The notes beneath the pieces were generated by a model. The model ran no database searches, had not been told where the DNA came from, and saw only the letters and a list, made by a program, of their open reading frames with translations. Of a stretch of DNA of 64,000 bases, positions 39,286 to 51,796 are shown in pieces; positions within the stretch are counted from its first letter, which is position 1, and every line of letters begins with the position of its first letter. The stretch is from Metaphire vulgaris (lineage: Eukaryota; Annelida; Clitellata; Crassiclitellata; Megascolecidae). The stretch lies in NCBI GenBank assembly GCA_018105865.1, contig CM030863.1, forward strand, positions 2,079,601 through 2,143,600. Direction: 5' to 3'. Position numbers and translations under genes: made by a program.

Positions 39286-40678
39286 TAAACCATATGACAA
39301 ATGGTATTTTTGATCGCGATGAAATTACCAATGATTGGGTGGATGCTATACTCTGTCCAGTTTGGCCAGAGGAAGCCAGGGAATGGATAAACCGAGAACG
39401 TCGATATGGTTGGCCGTCGGATGTTTTAATAGGATCCGTTGTTAAGAGTGGATGCTTTCTAGTTTCGAAACCTCATCAAAGCAATGCAGATGATGATGGC
39501 GAATGGAGAATCTCGTTTAGCAAAGCAGAATTGGCTCTGATTCACAGTTGGAATCATGTTCAGATGTACATCTACCACATTCTTCGGTTAGTTAAAAACG
39601 ACGTTGTTACTAAATGTGGTGGAAGTGACATTTGCCATCTGAAAACATATCACTTAAAAACCTTGATGTTATGGACTTGTGAGGAGAAAAGTCCAGAATT
39701 CTGGGATGAAATAAACATTGAGACATCACTGATGGAATTATTTTGTACAATGATAGAATGGCTGAACAGAAAAGAATGTCGAAACTATTTCATTTCCAAC
39801 AACAATATGTTTGATCATCTGTCCAACGATTTTTGTTTTGAGAACGAAATACAAAATATGCTTTCATCAGTTGAAAGAATTCAATTCTACATAAATAAAA
39901 CCTACAATCTTCTTAACAATAGAGGCAGCGAAATCTCCCTAAGAATTCCAACTAAATTTCTTCTCTTTTTGCACCTAAGATTCTATCACGAATATACATT
40001 GACTCCATCTTTGACGGAGAGGCAAAGATATAAACCACTGGAAGCTTCTGAAGAGACTAACTGTTTTCGTACAAAGGCCGCTGCGTTGTACAAAGCACTT
40101 TGCATTCATAAGGATCTTCTGACCTGTAAAACATCTAGTATACATGACGTGAATAATATGATTGACTTGGCTCTGGACCGTTTCAAGTTCTGCCAAAAAA
40201 GCTCAATTGACGGATATTCAAAGACAATCGTTTCCTCCTCCGAAAACGGTCACGAACTAATCAAGAAGATCTCAATGATTCGAGTCGAGAATAAAACTGA
40301 CAATATCGTTGCGATTCCGCAGCTTTCGACGGTAGATGATTTAACGCAGGCGATTTTATTAGACTTGACGCAGTCCATGAACGACGGCATTGACGACCCG
40401 TTTTACTTCCTCAGTTCTGCTTATTTGGCCAACTTTCATTACACCGCATTTGATGGAAACACACATTCTGCCGATCAATGGAGGAGGGCTCTATCTTTAT
40501 CACATCATCTGATATGCCACTACGATAATTTTGCGAAGAAATATGGGTCGTTTGGCATCCACAACCCAATATTATGTGTAATAATCAGTAGAAAGTGGGT
40601 CACAATATTCGATAAATATATTCAAACAGTGTTTGGCTTCTATGTGCTGTGCAGTGCTTTTCTTAACAGCAACGGTCA

Positions 40679-41671
40679 GCAATGTGGTTGAGGTCATTCG
40701 AGAGGCGGGGTTGTCGCCTCATGCCTATGCCGATGACATCCAGATCTACGCGGATTGTCTGCCGAGCGAGACGGATTGTCTTCGAGATAAAATGGTTGAT
40801 GCTATTCTCAAGGTCGGCAAGTGGATGGAAGCAAATCGGTTGATGATGAATCTTAGTAAGACTGAGTTTCTGTGGGTGTCGACCCCAAGGAGGAGGCATC
40901 ACATCATGCGGGATCCGATCCTAGTGGCCGGTACTGCGGTTCACCCGGCCGTTGAGCTTCGTCTTCTCGGAGTCCGGCTCGACGAGACACTCTCATTTGT
41001 CGGACATATCGGTCAGCTGACCGGGTTGTGTTATTACCAGCTGCGAAGAATCAAGGAGGTACGGAGATATCTTCCGACAAGCATGACGACAATGCTTGTT
41101 CGGGCAATGGTGTTGCAGAGAATCGATTATTGCAACAGTGTCCTCCTTGGTCTACCTGAAACACAGCTCGGGCGGCTGCAGAGGGTGATGAATGCGTCGG
41201 TCAGGCTGATATACAGACTCAGATCGAGGGAACACGTCACTCCGCTACTGAAAAACGAACTACACTGGCTGAAAGTACCAGAGAGGATTACATACAAGCG
41301 GTGTATGCTGTCGTTCCGTGCGCTTCACGATCCAACGTGTCCTAAATACCTTTCCACACTTCTGCACAGACAATCGCTGACGGAAAGATGTCGTCAATTA
41401 CGGTCGAGCAGCCGTGTTCTTCTGGCGGTTCCACCTCCTGCGAAGACGCCAAAGTTTGGCGAGCGTTCAGTTGTAAGAGGAAATCCGCGGCTGTGGAACG
41501 CTCTACCGGACATTGTAACCTCGTCGAACTCCTACGATCAATTCGCGAAGAACTTGAAGACACATCTATTTGCGACTTCTTATGAATGTTAAATATGTAC
41601 AGCGCCTTTGACTTTGGTAGACGCCATGCGTACGGCGCTATATAAATTGTCTGAATAATAATAATAATAAT
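40679..41671 (+). mobile_element. 5'-truncated L2-like LINE inserted in copy A
   Basis: Encodes the last part of a reverse transcriptase: AYADDIQIYADC (catalytic YADD), MNLSKTEFLWV, then the post-RT region to KTHLFATSYEC stop at 41592. It has a 3' tail gcgctatataaattgtctg plus (AATA)n-like TAA repeats. It is flanked by aacggtca on both sides (40671-40678 and 41672-41679). The long open frame shows a young insertion. Truncated before the endonuclease, so not autonomous. Confidence 0.9.
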
Positions 41672-42455
41672 AACGGTCAATGTGTTAATGGCTGCGAGAA
41701 CAGAGACGTCTTTGTTCATATTAACGCTGTGGATTTTCTGAAATACGTTCGAATCCAATGCAACAGAAAGTTGAGTGCCGTGGAAGGATTTGCAATTGAC
41801 GACAGATGTGACGTAATTCAAATGAAAAGATTGATTTTTCTTCATTCAACCACAGCCCTCTTGTATTCAGCCTTGCGCTCTCGTTAGAACTCAATGCTTT
41901 CAACTAATTAGGCTGTATATATGACTATTTGCACTGGCAATATCGAGTATTAACTTTCAAGTTTGCAAATGCGGAGAGTTACTTCAGTGGTTTTCACACA
42001 GTCTTGCTTAGCATCCTAAACCACTTTAAATCGCATTGTTATTACCCTACAGTACATACGGCCGATACTGATGCGGTCACTCGCAAAACACGGTTGCCTA
42101 CTCCTGACTCACTGACTTGTTCACTCTTTCATGATAGACACTAACTATAGCGCACCAGCAATGAGTCTATTTCTATCCTGCTGGTCACGATACAATGGTT
42201 AATATAAACTTGTAGAAAGCATTAAAACATAGGAAATGGGCGGATTATGACTATTACGTGTGTTTTCCCAAACTATTAATAACTCTAACTATCGTGTGCC
42301 AAGGCAATTAAATACCTATTAGTATTAAACAGTCTTGATCGTGTACTACAGAGCTGTGATTCTAAATTTAGGGATGAATCAAATTTGAAACCAAGATTTT
42401 TGCAGTTGGAGTAGGGGTTATTGTGGTATCTGGAGTCAGGACTAGCTTGGGACTG

Positions 42456-42650
42456 TCAATTTTTAACCTGTTGGGGTAGACCTATTAAGAGGAATTCTGT
42501 CTTGGATGGATTAAGAGCAAGGAGGTTAGATGACATCCATGACGAAATAGACGAGAATGCTGATTCAAGCAAAGTAATTGATGTGTCAAATGAGGATGGT
42601 GAAAAGGAAAGGAATGACTGAGTGTCGTCGGCATAGAGTTGGTGACTCAA
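42456..42650 (-). pseudogene. Antisense RT fragment in array unit A
   Basis: The minus strand reads SHQLYADDTQSFLSFSPSSF, ending NPSKTEFLLIGLPQQ, an L2/CR1-type palm fragment. The corresponding fragment in unit B is at about 50470-50660 with a frameshift. Confidence 0.7.
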
Positions 42651-43034
42651 TAGGCTGCGGGCGCGTGACCTCGGTTAAGTATAGGGACGCGTAAAAGGAT
42701 TAAGGAGGATTTTTGTCGGTTGCATCCTGAGACCATCAGGAGCTGATCTTCACAGAAGGAGGAGAATATCGAACGTGAGGAATCAGTCAAATCTGGTGAG
42801 AGGAGGGTCTCCACCGGGCGTCTTCGCTTTAGTATAGCTTGAATTAATCGCGATTCATGCGCCGTTTGGATGGTCGCTCCTTCCGTGACTCTCACGGAGT
42901 CAAAATGTTCCAGAGGCGTATAGCCAGGAATTTGATTTGGGGGGTGGTATAAAATTTGGGAGTATATATTGTTAAGTTTTATATATGTATAATATATTAT
43001 ATACATAATACAAATATTATATTATATTTTACTA

Positions 43035-43110
43035 CACTATATTATATTATATTATATTATATTATATTATATTATATTATATTATATTATATTATATTAT
43101 ATTACAGTAT

Positions 43111-43160
<50 letters not shown>
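43035..43160. repeat. (ATTAT)n and (AT)n arrays, unit A
   Basis: Pentanucleotide ATTAT run then AT run. The counterpart in unit B (51040-51148) lacks most of the pentanucleotide part. Confidence 0.9.
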
Positions 43161-43163
<3 letters not shown>

Positions 43164-44459
43164 ACTCCCAACAGAGATTCTACCTGATTTTTGACATTTT
43201 TGGCAATTTTTTTGGCAATTTTGCACATTTCACATTTATTTATTTATTTCATACATTATACATTATTACTTCATTTCCTTGTCCTGACCGCTGAATCTGT
43301 AAACAAAGACAGTGGGGTTTCCTTTACTCCATCCTTAAATCTAGACCCCTCTTGGCAAGCAGATAATCCAGATATACACAGACATTTTAATTACTGGACT
43401 TGTTTACATGATCTGCTAATGTCTCCGTGGTCGGCCATGACTAAGCCAATTAGGCTTAATTGTCAAGTTACACCCATCTTGAACGTCAAGAAACGGAACA
43501 AACAGCTTTTAACATGTGGCTGAACTCAGCGGTGTAGCCAGGAATTTGATTTGCAAGGCATAGCAGCTAGAGGCGTAGCTACCATATAGCAAGAATAAGC
43601 AAGGCATTAATTGGGGCCCGGAAGAACTGGGGGCTCTTTTTGACCACCAATGTAAAAAGAAAGTAAATAATAACAACAGTAAATAATTAAAAACGCATTA
43701 AAAACCAGTCTTAATCAGATAAATTTGGTAGGTATTATTTATGACAGCGCTACAAAAACAAAGCCGTTTTACAGTTTTCATTTTCCGAATCCGGTGACAG
43801 ACGATTTATTATCATTTTAAAATCCGGAATCTCTCTGTCTGTTACAGTTCGATGCGTTATTATTAAGTGTTAAAATGTTTTAAGCCTTAGTGCACTGTTC
43901 GTCATGTTGTCAGACTTTTTAAGTTGGTAACAATTGTTAAGCCTGAGGTATTGTTGCAATTTTAACGTACATTTTAACGTACACAAAAAACGTGATTTTA
44001 ACGTACATAGGCCTAATTATTACGTGGCGCAGAGCTTGGCTTAGGGCGATCAAAATCCTAGCTAATTCAATGATTGGGTATTAGGTATAGGTATTGGATT
44101 AGTATTATCTACTGGAGGAGGGTGTAAATCTTTAATCTTAACTAGTCATTGCTATTTCAAAATCAAAACACATGTTAATGTTCCACATGTGAACAAAACG
44201 GTTACTAACCAATAAAATTTTTGTGAGGTAGTCGGATTTTTTTTTGGGCGGGGCGGTATATATACCGATATACCCCCCGTCCCTACGGCCCTGAAATGTT
44301 CCTTTTTTGCGATTTTTGCGCATCCATTTATGTCACTAAGCGTCGCTCCGTCTGGATTTTCGACTCGAACTGGGCCGATCCGTCGATGTTTAGGAAAAAT
44401 TGCGATCTATGCGAGTGATTTTGCGTTAACGCTTGAAACTGTTCTGATCGGTCAGATCG

Positions 44460-44461
<2 letters not shown>
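43161..44461. other. TE-derived spacer of unit A
   Basis: No gene. Homologous to 51149-52780 in unit B. 43790-44110 contains the shuffled pieces of the Helitron-like element that is intact in B. Confidence 0.55.

Positions 44462-44518
<57 letters not shown>
44462..44518. repeat. (GA)n microsatellite, unit A
   Basis: About 29 GA units. The unit B counterpart at 52783-52819 is shorter. Confidence 0.95.
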
Positions 44519-44522
<4 letters not shown>

Positions 44523-44821
44523 CATTTTCTCTCTCCTACTGATTCCTGTCGGCCTTCGTCGTCTTCTCAACTGCAAACTCTGGTCGAGGTCGAGGCTGCC
44601 GAGAGATATAAAGGGACTGTGCGAGCCTCTTCGTGCTCTCTGGTCTCCGGAAATTGACGAATTCTTTTTCCTGGCGGAGGATTATTTTCTTACACAGCAA
44701 CACGTTACTGTATTTAAAATCTTTCGGCCAATGAACTCGTCTGAAGACAACTGGAAAACCCGCACGCGTTGAAATATCGTCATCCACACTGGAATTGGAA
44801 TTTCCCAACGTCACTACATCC

Positions 44822-44899
<78 letters not shown>
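44822..44899. repeat. (GT)n(GA)n microsatellite, unit A
   Basis: GT then GA. The unit B counterpart (53128-53170) has GA only. Confidence 0.95.
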
Positions 44900-44903
<4 letters not shown>

Positions 44904-45329
44904 TCCAACGCATTGGAAATTCCAAACTTCTCAACGCAATCACGGATCCGGGAATTTCAGATTTTTATCAGCCTATACTGTATGTACATATCATCATCTT
45001 CTTCACATCTTCACCTTCAAGCGATACCGCACCAGATGTTGGTGACTTTCGTAACCATCCAAACCATCTCAAAGGAAAAGAAAGGACTGCTTACCAGGAT
45101 GGACAAAATATCATAGTCAGCACTACACCAAGATGGACAAAAACATCATAGGGTCCTAGTCAGCACAAGCTTTGACTGTTGATGACTAAAATGGCGCTAG
45201 GATGCTTCTTCTTTGCCGCCATCCTCCTTACGTTGTCCGTATTTCCGTTGTCCGTGACCGTGATGAATATTGCTCTGTTTTGATCAAACACTCTGTGTTG
45301 TTTCCGCATACCACTGCGTCGCAGCAGTA

Positions 45330-46600
45330 TGGCCGTCTTAAGTTCATTTCCAGCGTCGTTCATCCTAGCTGCAACTAAACGTGCAGCAAGATGTTCATTT
45401 GGATGCAGGCGGCTCATCCGTCCGGTCTTTCTTCTGTGCGGGGACATACCAGAGACGTCATTTCACTGTTTTTCAGGGGGCCTGGACCTGACAAGTTACA
45501 AGTTTGCGAAAAAGCTGACGACCTCTTGTCAGCCAATTTTCACCGTTAGTTATAGTTACTAATTCAAATTACTCGACATCATCAAGCACTCCTTTAGGGC
45601 GTGAAAATCAAAATCTAAATAACACAAACATTGGCTCCCCTCAAAATCATGGACATCATCACCAAATGACGTCCTCACCACTCCTCAGGGCCTGGATATC
45701 TCCACATAAATATCCGCTTGCTGGTGAATCAAATTGGCTCAAATGACATCATCACCAGTCCTCACTCACCCTCCTCACAGCTAGCTGAGACTTGGATCAA
45801 TGACCTCACACTACTCTCTCACAGCTAGCGGATTCTCATCAGCTCTCATCAGCTCGCCTCGAAAATCCACATCTCAGAATGGATCGATCACCCTGGGCGG
45901 AGGAAGTGCATCTCTTTTACGTGAACCATATCGACGATTCTCGATATCGGAGAATATGCATACCGATCTTTCGAATGTGCCTCCATCACCCTCAAATTCG
46001 CGAACACTTTACTCACAGTTTTCAACGTCTATCGCCCGCCATTGTCCTCACGATACTCCACACCATTTTCGGGTTTTCTTGAGGAATTCTGTTCTTTTCT
46101 AACATTGGCGGCTACCATCCCCCATGAGTTTGTCATCACTGGAGGTTTTAACGTGCATGTTGAACGGTCAACTCGTTCATCTGGTCAGCCTGACCCTCAT
46201 TCGACCAACAGCCACGTCACTAAAATTCTCAGATCGGTCGATCTCGTACACCGCACCTCGTCTCTGGAATGATCTTCCATCAGAGATACGAAAGATCCAT
46301 AACTCGGGTCCTCTTCAGTCCATAAATCAGTCACCATTGGCCATCACTCCACAAACTTTCCGAAAACAACTCAAAACTATTCTCTTCAAGAAATCCTATG
46401 GCGAATCTTTAATACAAGCCTGCATTCTACCCGCCGCAAATCTTGTTATCATCCTCCATAAAATACTTTTCTGCGACTGCCTACCTGGATCTAGGCCTAC
46501 AACTTCGACCACCACGAACTACGGATTACGGACTATGGATTTACCTAGATTGAACGCTCGTGAATAAGCTGGTGCACTGCGCCAATCTTTCGGGCAGCGC
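45330..46600 (+). pseudogene. Internally deleted L2-like LINE, unit A
   Basis: N-terminal ORF start (SSFPASFILAATKRAARCSF, VFLLCGDI), a short endonuclease trace (EFVITGGFNVHVE), then directly the C-terminal block (ITPQTFRKQLKTILFKKSYG) and the tail cgccaatctttcgggcagcgctataga + cttactta. The whole RT is missing. The unit B homologue is at 53522-54680. Confidence 0.7.
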
Positions 46601-46639
46601 TATAGAAATTTTGTGTTTACTTACTTTACTTACTTACCT

Positions 46640-47848
46640 TCATGGGAAAGTGCGTGTCTATGGCTGTTCATTTATTATGTTCACGGGACCAATACGGTTG
46701 AGATACATATAATAACATGACATGACATAATATCGATCGTTTCGTCAACCTAGGCTACAACTACCTTGCTTCATTCGCCTCGATTTAAACCGTTGTACAG
46801 ACTATAGGCTAAACGAGTCCCGGACACTGAATAGTCTCTATTGAAACGACTTGCAGAGGGCAGATCATCCTGGGGTCTGGGGTTGGGTGGACAGGACAGG
46901 AGGAGAACCCCAAAACCATATAAAGGTTCACAGCAACGTGAAGAGGCTTAGGAGGCATTAACCTGTGTGAACACTACTAATTATTATAACACAGTGGTTC
47001 TTAACCTTATTATGATTAGCCGCCCGAAACAGGAATAAGAGAGCGAAGATTCCTCTATTAGCCTACATTATCCGAGGACAAGTTTATGAAACCGCAAAAT
47101 ATTGAAAAATTTATAAACTGCAAAATACATCTGTCACAGTGAAAGTGTCAAGTGAAAATTTTCTTTTGGAGTGTCTAATTTGGCAAAACAATTGCTGCAG
47201 TTATCTGCACAGTGTACAGAATACACTGAAGTAAGAGCCTTTAAAGTAGACTTTATTTCCGGATCATTCTGCGTACCGACACAGCGTCTACTAAGTACCC
47301 CCAAGGGGTACGAATAACCCCGGCTTACAACCACTGTTGTAGCACAAAATTTAGAAAGAAATGAATGTTATGTGTGTTCTGTTTAGCATTCTACAACATA
47401 GGCCTACTGCGAATTGCGTTACTTTCTTGTACATGTGCAATCAAAGATAATAGATGCAACCGGCAAACGGAAGTTTGAATGGAGATTTGTGTGAGCGACA
47501 ATGCTTCAAACACATCAGAAATACCACAAAATCATTTAGAATCCATTCAATATTATTATTATTGTTATTAGGATGTTAAGTCAAGGTTAAAGTACATAGG
47601 GGCCCTACGCACAGAAAAGTGAAAGCACTCCAATTAGAATATATTGAATCATCATATAATCGAGAGAAACGTTGACTTTTTTTTACAGAGTTCGTTGACT
47701 GAGAAGAAAGAATTCGAAGAAGCATGTGTTGAAGTTTAAAGCAGAAATTTAAAGCATCAATGCACAAAAGGTGACGTAAGGATTTCCAATTTCAAAACAC
47801 ATTCATAAATCACTCGCCGAAAACACTTCAGGAAAACGAAAGAAGAAA
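46640..47848 (+). other. 5' flank of cGLR-like copy B
   Basis: Closely similar to 54700-55903 (before C) and to about 36920-38050 (before A). Likely carries the promoter. No element-specific motif can be named. Confidence 0.55.
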
Positions 47849-49888
47849 ATGGAGGATTCGGAAGAAGAGAGGAACGAAATTCGAGAATTCTGCAGGGACC
47901 TTGTAAATCTTCCGACGCCAACGGAATTACTCTGGACAGGAAGTTTCTTCGAACTTCCGGCCAAATTCTTCTTCAACAACATGACCGACTTGGATACTAT
48001 TGTTTATCCTAGACATATCTGTGCTCTACCGTTCAATTATAAAGCAAACAGTTTGCCAATTAAAAGTTACCTTGAGCGCAAGAAACAACCAGATAACCCA
48101 AGAGGGATAACAGTACTAAGGCTGTATTCAAAAGAATCCCATCCTGGTTTCACTCAGCTGCTTCGTGATAGGGAAGTTAACAAAAGCTGTCGCTATTCTC
48201 GAAAGGATTTGAGACTAGATAGCGAGAAGAAGGCATGCTTTACTATCAATTTAATGCGAAGTTCAGATCCAATTTTGGGATATTTTAAATGTCTAAACTA
48301 TATGGGAAATGGTATTTATGATCGCAATGAAATTACCTATGATTGGGTGGAGTCTATACTCTGTCCAGTTTGGCCAGAAGAAGCCAGAGAATGGATAAAC
48401 CGAGAACGTCGATATGGTTGGCCGTCGAATGTTTTAATAGAATCCGTTGTTAAAAGTGGATGTTTTCTGGTTTCGAAACCTCATCAAAACAATGCTGATG
48501 ATGATGGCGAATGGAGAATTTCTTTTAGCAAAGCAGAATTGTGTCTGATTCACAGTTGGAATCATGTTCAGATGTACATCTACCACATTCTTCGGTTAGT
48601 TAAAAACGATATCGTCAAGATATGTGGTGGAAGTGACATTTGCCATCTGAAAACATATCACTTAAAAACCTTGATGCTATGGACTTGTGAGGAGAAAAGT
48701 CCAGAATTCTGGGATGAAATAAACATTGAGACATCGCTAAAAGAATTAGTTTGTACAATGATCGAATGGCTGAACAGGAAAGAATGTCGAAACTATTTCA
48801 TTTCCGACAACAATATGTTTGATCATCTGTCCAGCGATTTTTGTTTTGAGAACGAAATACAAAATCTGCTTTCATCAGTTGAAAGAATTCAATTCTACAT
48901 AAATAAAACCTACAATCTTCTTAACAATAAAGCTAACGAAATCTCCCTAAGAATTCCAAATAAATTTCTTCTCTTTTTGCACCTAAGGTTCTATCAGGAA
49001 TATGCTATAACTCCATCTTTGACGGAGAGGCAAAGATATAAACCACTGGACGCTTCTGAGGAAACTGATTATTTTCGTACAAAGGCCGCTGCGTTGTACA
49101 AAGCACTTTCCATTCATAAGGATCTTTTGTCCTGTGAAACATCTAGTAAGCATAACGTGAATATGATTGACTTGGCTCTGGACCGTTTCAGGTTCTGCCA
49201 AAGAAGCTCAATTGACGGATATTCAAAGGTGATCGTTTCCTCCTCCGAAAACGGTCACGAAATAGTCAAGAAGATCTCAATGATTCGAGTCGAGAACACT
49301 GACAATTTTGTTGCGATTCCACCGCTTTCATCGGTAGATGATTTAACGCAGGCGATTTTATTAGCCTTGACGCAGTCCATAAACGATGGCATTTATGACC
49401 CGTTTTACTTCCTCAGTTCAGCTTATTTGGCCAACTTTCATTACACCGCATTTGATGAAGACACGCAATCTTCCGATCCATGGAGAATGGCTCTATCGTT
49501 ATCACATCATCTGATATGCCACTACGATAATTTGGCGAAGAAATATCAGTCGTTTGACATCCACGAACCACTATTATATGTCATAATCAGTAGAAAGTGG
49601 GTCACAATATTCGATAAATATATTCAAACAGTGTTTGGCTTCTATGTGCTGTGCAGTGCTTTTCTTAACAGCAAAGGTCAATGTGTTAATGGCTGCGAGA
49701 ACAGAGACATTGTCGTTCATATTAACGCTGTGGATTTTCTGAAATACATTCGAATCCAATGCAACAGAAAGTTGAGTGCTGTGGAAGGATTTCCAATTGA
49801 CGACAGATGTGACGTAATTCAAATGAAAAGATTGATTTTTCCTCATTCAACCACAGCCCTCTTGTATTCAGCCTTGCGCTCTCGTTAG
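47849..49888 (+). CDS. Mab-21/cGAS-like nucleotidyltransferase candidate, copy B
   Basis: Intact single-exon gene, 679 residues. Residues about 25-400 are a Mab-21-type fold: G31-S32 and E35 (GSFFE), D47-L-D49 and D165 (YDWVESILCP) fit the GS...[D/E]xD...D metal-binding pattern of cGAS-like nucleotidyltransferases. CPVWPEEAREWINRERRYGW, WRISFSKAEL, ICHLKTYHLKTLMLWTCE and a later NNMFDHLS block are the Mab-21 C-lobe signatures. In this family active members make cyclic dinucleotides after binding nucleic acid; activity here is inference. No cGAS zinc thumb is seen. Residues about 400-679 are an extension I do not recognise, ending LLYSALRSR. No signal peptide or membrane segment. The start is shared by all copies. 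Confidence 0.85.
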   Translation: MEDSEEERNEIREFCRDLVNLPTPTELLWTGSFFELPAKFFFNNMTDLDTIVYPRHICALPFNYKANSLPIKSYLERKKQPDNPRGITVLRLYSKESHPGFTQLLRDREVNKSCRYSRKDLRLDSEKKACFTINLMRSSDPILGYFKCLNYMGNGIYDRNEITYDWVESILCPVWPEEAREWINRERRYGWPSNVLIESVVKSGCFLVSKPHQNNADDDGEWRISFSKAELCLIHSWNHVQMYIYHILRLVKNDIVKICGGSDICHLKTYHLKTLMLWTCEEKSPEFWDEINIETSLKELVCTMIEWLNRKECRNYFISDNNMFDHLSSDFCFENEIQNLLSSVERIQFYINKTYNLLNNKANEISLRIPNKFLLFLHLRFYQEYAITPSLTERQRYKPLDASEETDYFRTKAAALYKALSIHKDLLSCETSSKHNVNMIDLALDRFRFCQRSSIDGYSKVIVSSSENGHEIVKKISMIRVENTDNFVAIPPLSSVDDLTQAILLALTQSINDGIYDPFYFLSSAYLANFHYTAFDEDTQSSDPWRMALSLSHHLICHYDNLAKKYQSFDIHEPLLYVIISRKWVTIFDKYIQTVFGFYVLCSAFLNSKGQCVNGCENRDIVVHINAVDFLKYIRIQCNRKLSAVEGFPIDDRCDVIQMKRLIFPHSTTALLYSALRSR

Positions 49889-50469
49889 AACTCAATGCTT
49901 TCAACTAATTAGGCTGTATATAAGACTATTTGCACTGGCAATATCGAGTATTAACTTTCAAGTTTGCAAATGCGGAGAGTTGCTTCAGTGGTTTTCACAG
50001 TCTTGCTTAGCCTCCTAAACCACTTTAAATCGCATTGTTATTACTCTACAGTACATACGGCCGATACTGATGCGACCACTCGCAAAAAACGGTTGCCTAC
50101 TCCTGACTTACTAACTTGTTCACTCTTTCATGATAGACACTAACTATAGCGCACCAGCAATGAGTCTATTTCTATCCTGCTGGTCACGATACAATGGTTA
50201 ATATAAACTTGTAGAAAGCATTAAAACATAGGAAATGGGCGGGTGATGACTATTACGTGTGTTTTCCCAAACTATTAATAACTCTAACTATCGTGTGCCA
50301 AGGCAATTAAATACCTATTAGTATTAACCCGTCTTGATCGTGTACTACAGATCTGTGATTTTAAATTTAGGGATGAATCAAATTTGAAACCAAGATTTTT
50401 TGCAGTTGGAACAGGGGTTATTGTGGTATCTGGAGTCAGGACTAGCTTGGGACTGTCAATTTTTTAACC

Positions 50470-50660
50470 TGTTGGATGTAGACCTATATTAAGAGGAATT
50501 CTGTCTTGAATGGATTAAGAGCAAGGAGGTTAGATGACATCCATGACGAAATAGACGAGAATGCTGATTCAAGCACAGTAATTGATGTGTCAAATGAGGA
50601 TGGCGAAAAGGAAAGGAATAATTGAGTGTCGTCGGCATATAGTTGGTGACTCGATAGGCT
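50470..50660 (-). pseudogene. Antisense RT fragment in array unit B
   Basis: Same fragment as 42456-42650 with a frameshift that breaks the YADD region. Confidence 0.6.
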
Positions 50661-51039
50661 GCGGGCGCGTGACCTCGGTTAAGTATAGGGACGCGTAAAA
50701 GGATTAAGGAGGCTTTTTGTCGGTTGCATCCTGAGGCCATCAGGAGCTGATCTTCACAGAAGGAGGAGAATATCGACCGTGAGGAATCAGTCAAATCTGG
50801 TGAGAGGAGGGTTTCCACCGTCTTCGCTTTAGTATAGCTTGAATTAATCGCGATTCATGCGCCGTTCGGATGGTCGCTCCTTCCGCGACTCTCACGGAAA
50901 ATGTTCCAGGGGCGTAGCCAGGAATTTGATTTGGGAGGTGGTATAAAATTTGGAAGTATATATTGTTAATTTTTATATATGTATAATATATTATATACAT
51001 AATACAAATATTATATTATATTTTACTACACTATATTGT

Positions 51040-51087
51040 ATTATATTACATTATCTATAATCTATATAATGTATGTTATATATATGT

Positions 51088-51148
<61 letters not shown>
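51040..51148. repeat. AT-rich array, unit B
   Basis: Mostly AT dinucleotides with a few longer variants. Confidence 0.9.
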
Positions 51149-51796
51149 CTCCCAACAGAGGTTCTACCTGATTTTTGGATTTTGACATTTTTTGGCAAAT
51201 TTTTGGCAATTTTTGCACATTTCACATTTATTTATTTATTTAATACATTATACATTATTACTGCATTTCCTTGGCCTGACCGCTGAATCTGTAAACAAAG
51301 ACAATGGGGTTTCCTTTACTCCATCCTTAAATCTAGACCCCTCTTGGCAAGCAGATATACACAGACATTTTAATTACTGGACTTGTTTACATGATCTGCT
51401 AAAGTCGTCTCCGTGATCGGCCATGACTGAGCCAATTAGGCTTAATTGTCAAGTTACACCCATCTTGAACGTCAAGAAACGGAACAAACAGTTTTTAACA
51501 TGTGGCTGAACTCAGCGGTGTAGCCAGGAATTTGATTTGCAAGGCATAGCAGCTAGAGGCGTAGCTACCATATAGCAAGAATAAGCAAGGCATTGGGGCC
51601 CGGAAGAACTGGGGACCCTTTATGACCACCAATGTAAAAAAGAAAGTAAATAATAACAACAGTAAATAATTAAAACGCATTAAAATCAGCCTTAATCAGA
51701 TATATTTGGTAGGTATTAAATATGACAGCACTACAAAAACAAAGCCGTTTTACAGTTTTCATTTTCCGGAATCCGGTGACAGACGATGCGTTATTA

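Larger units (their letters stand above)
38051..41887 (+). pseudogene. Mab-21/cGAS-like protein, copy A, interrupted by two transposons
   Basis: Same ~680-codon gene as copies B and C. Coding segments are 38051-38499, 39290-40678 and 41680-41887; the frame is otherwise preserved, with GSFFE, DLD and NDWV retained. A 786-bp element interrupts it after FKCLN, and a 993-bp LINE fragment after FLNSNGQ near the C-terminus. Each brings stops, so no full protein can be made unless the inserts are spliced, for which I see no evidence. Clean target duplications and an otherwise open frame point to recent inactivation. The C-terminal wording (VFVHINAVDFLKY, GFAIDDRCD) is closer to copy D than to B or C. 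Confidence 0.9.

Noticed and set aside
41672..41679. Reading the copy A inserts as introns
   Set aside because: Both inserts have target duplications and transposon ends, not GT-AG boundaries at the breakpoints.
48983..49201. Short minus-strand frames inside copies A, B and C
   Set aside because: Antisense shadows repeated in each copy because the coding sequence is duplicated.
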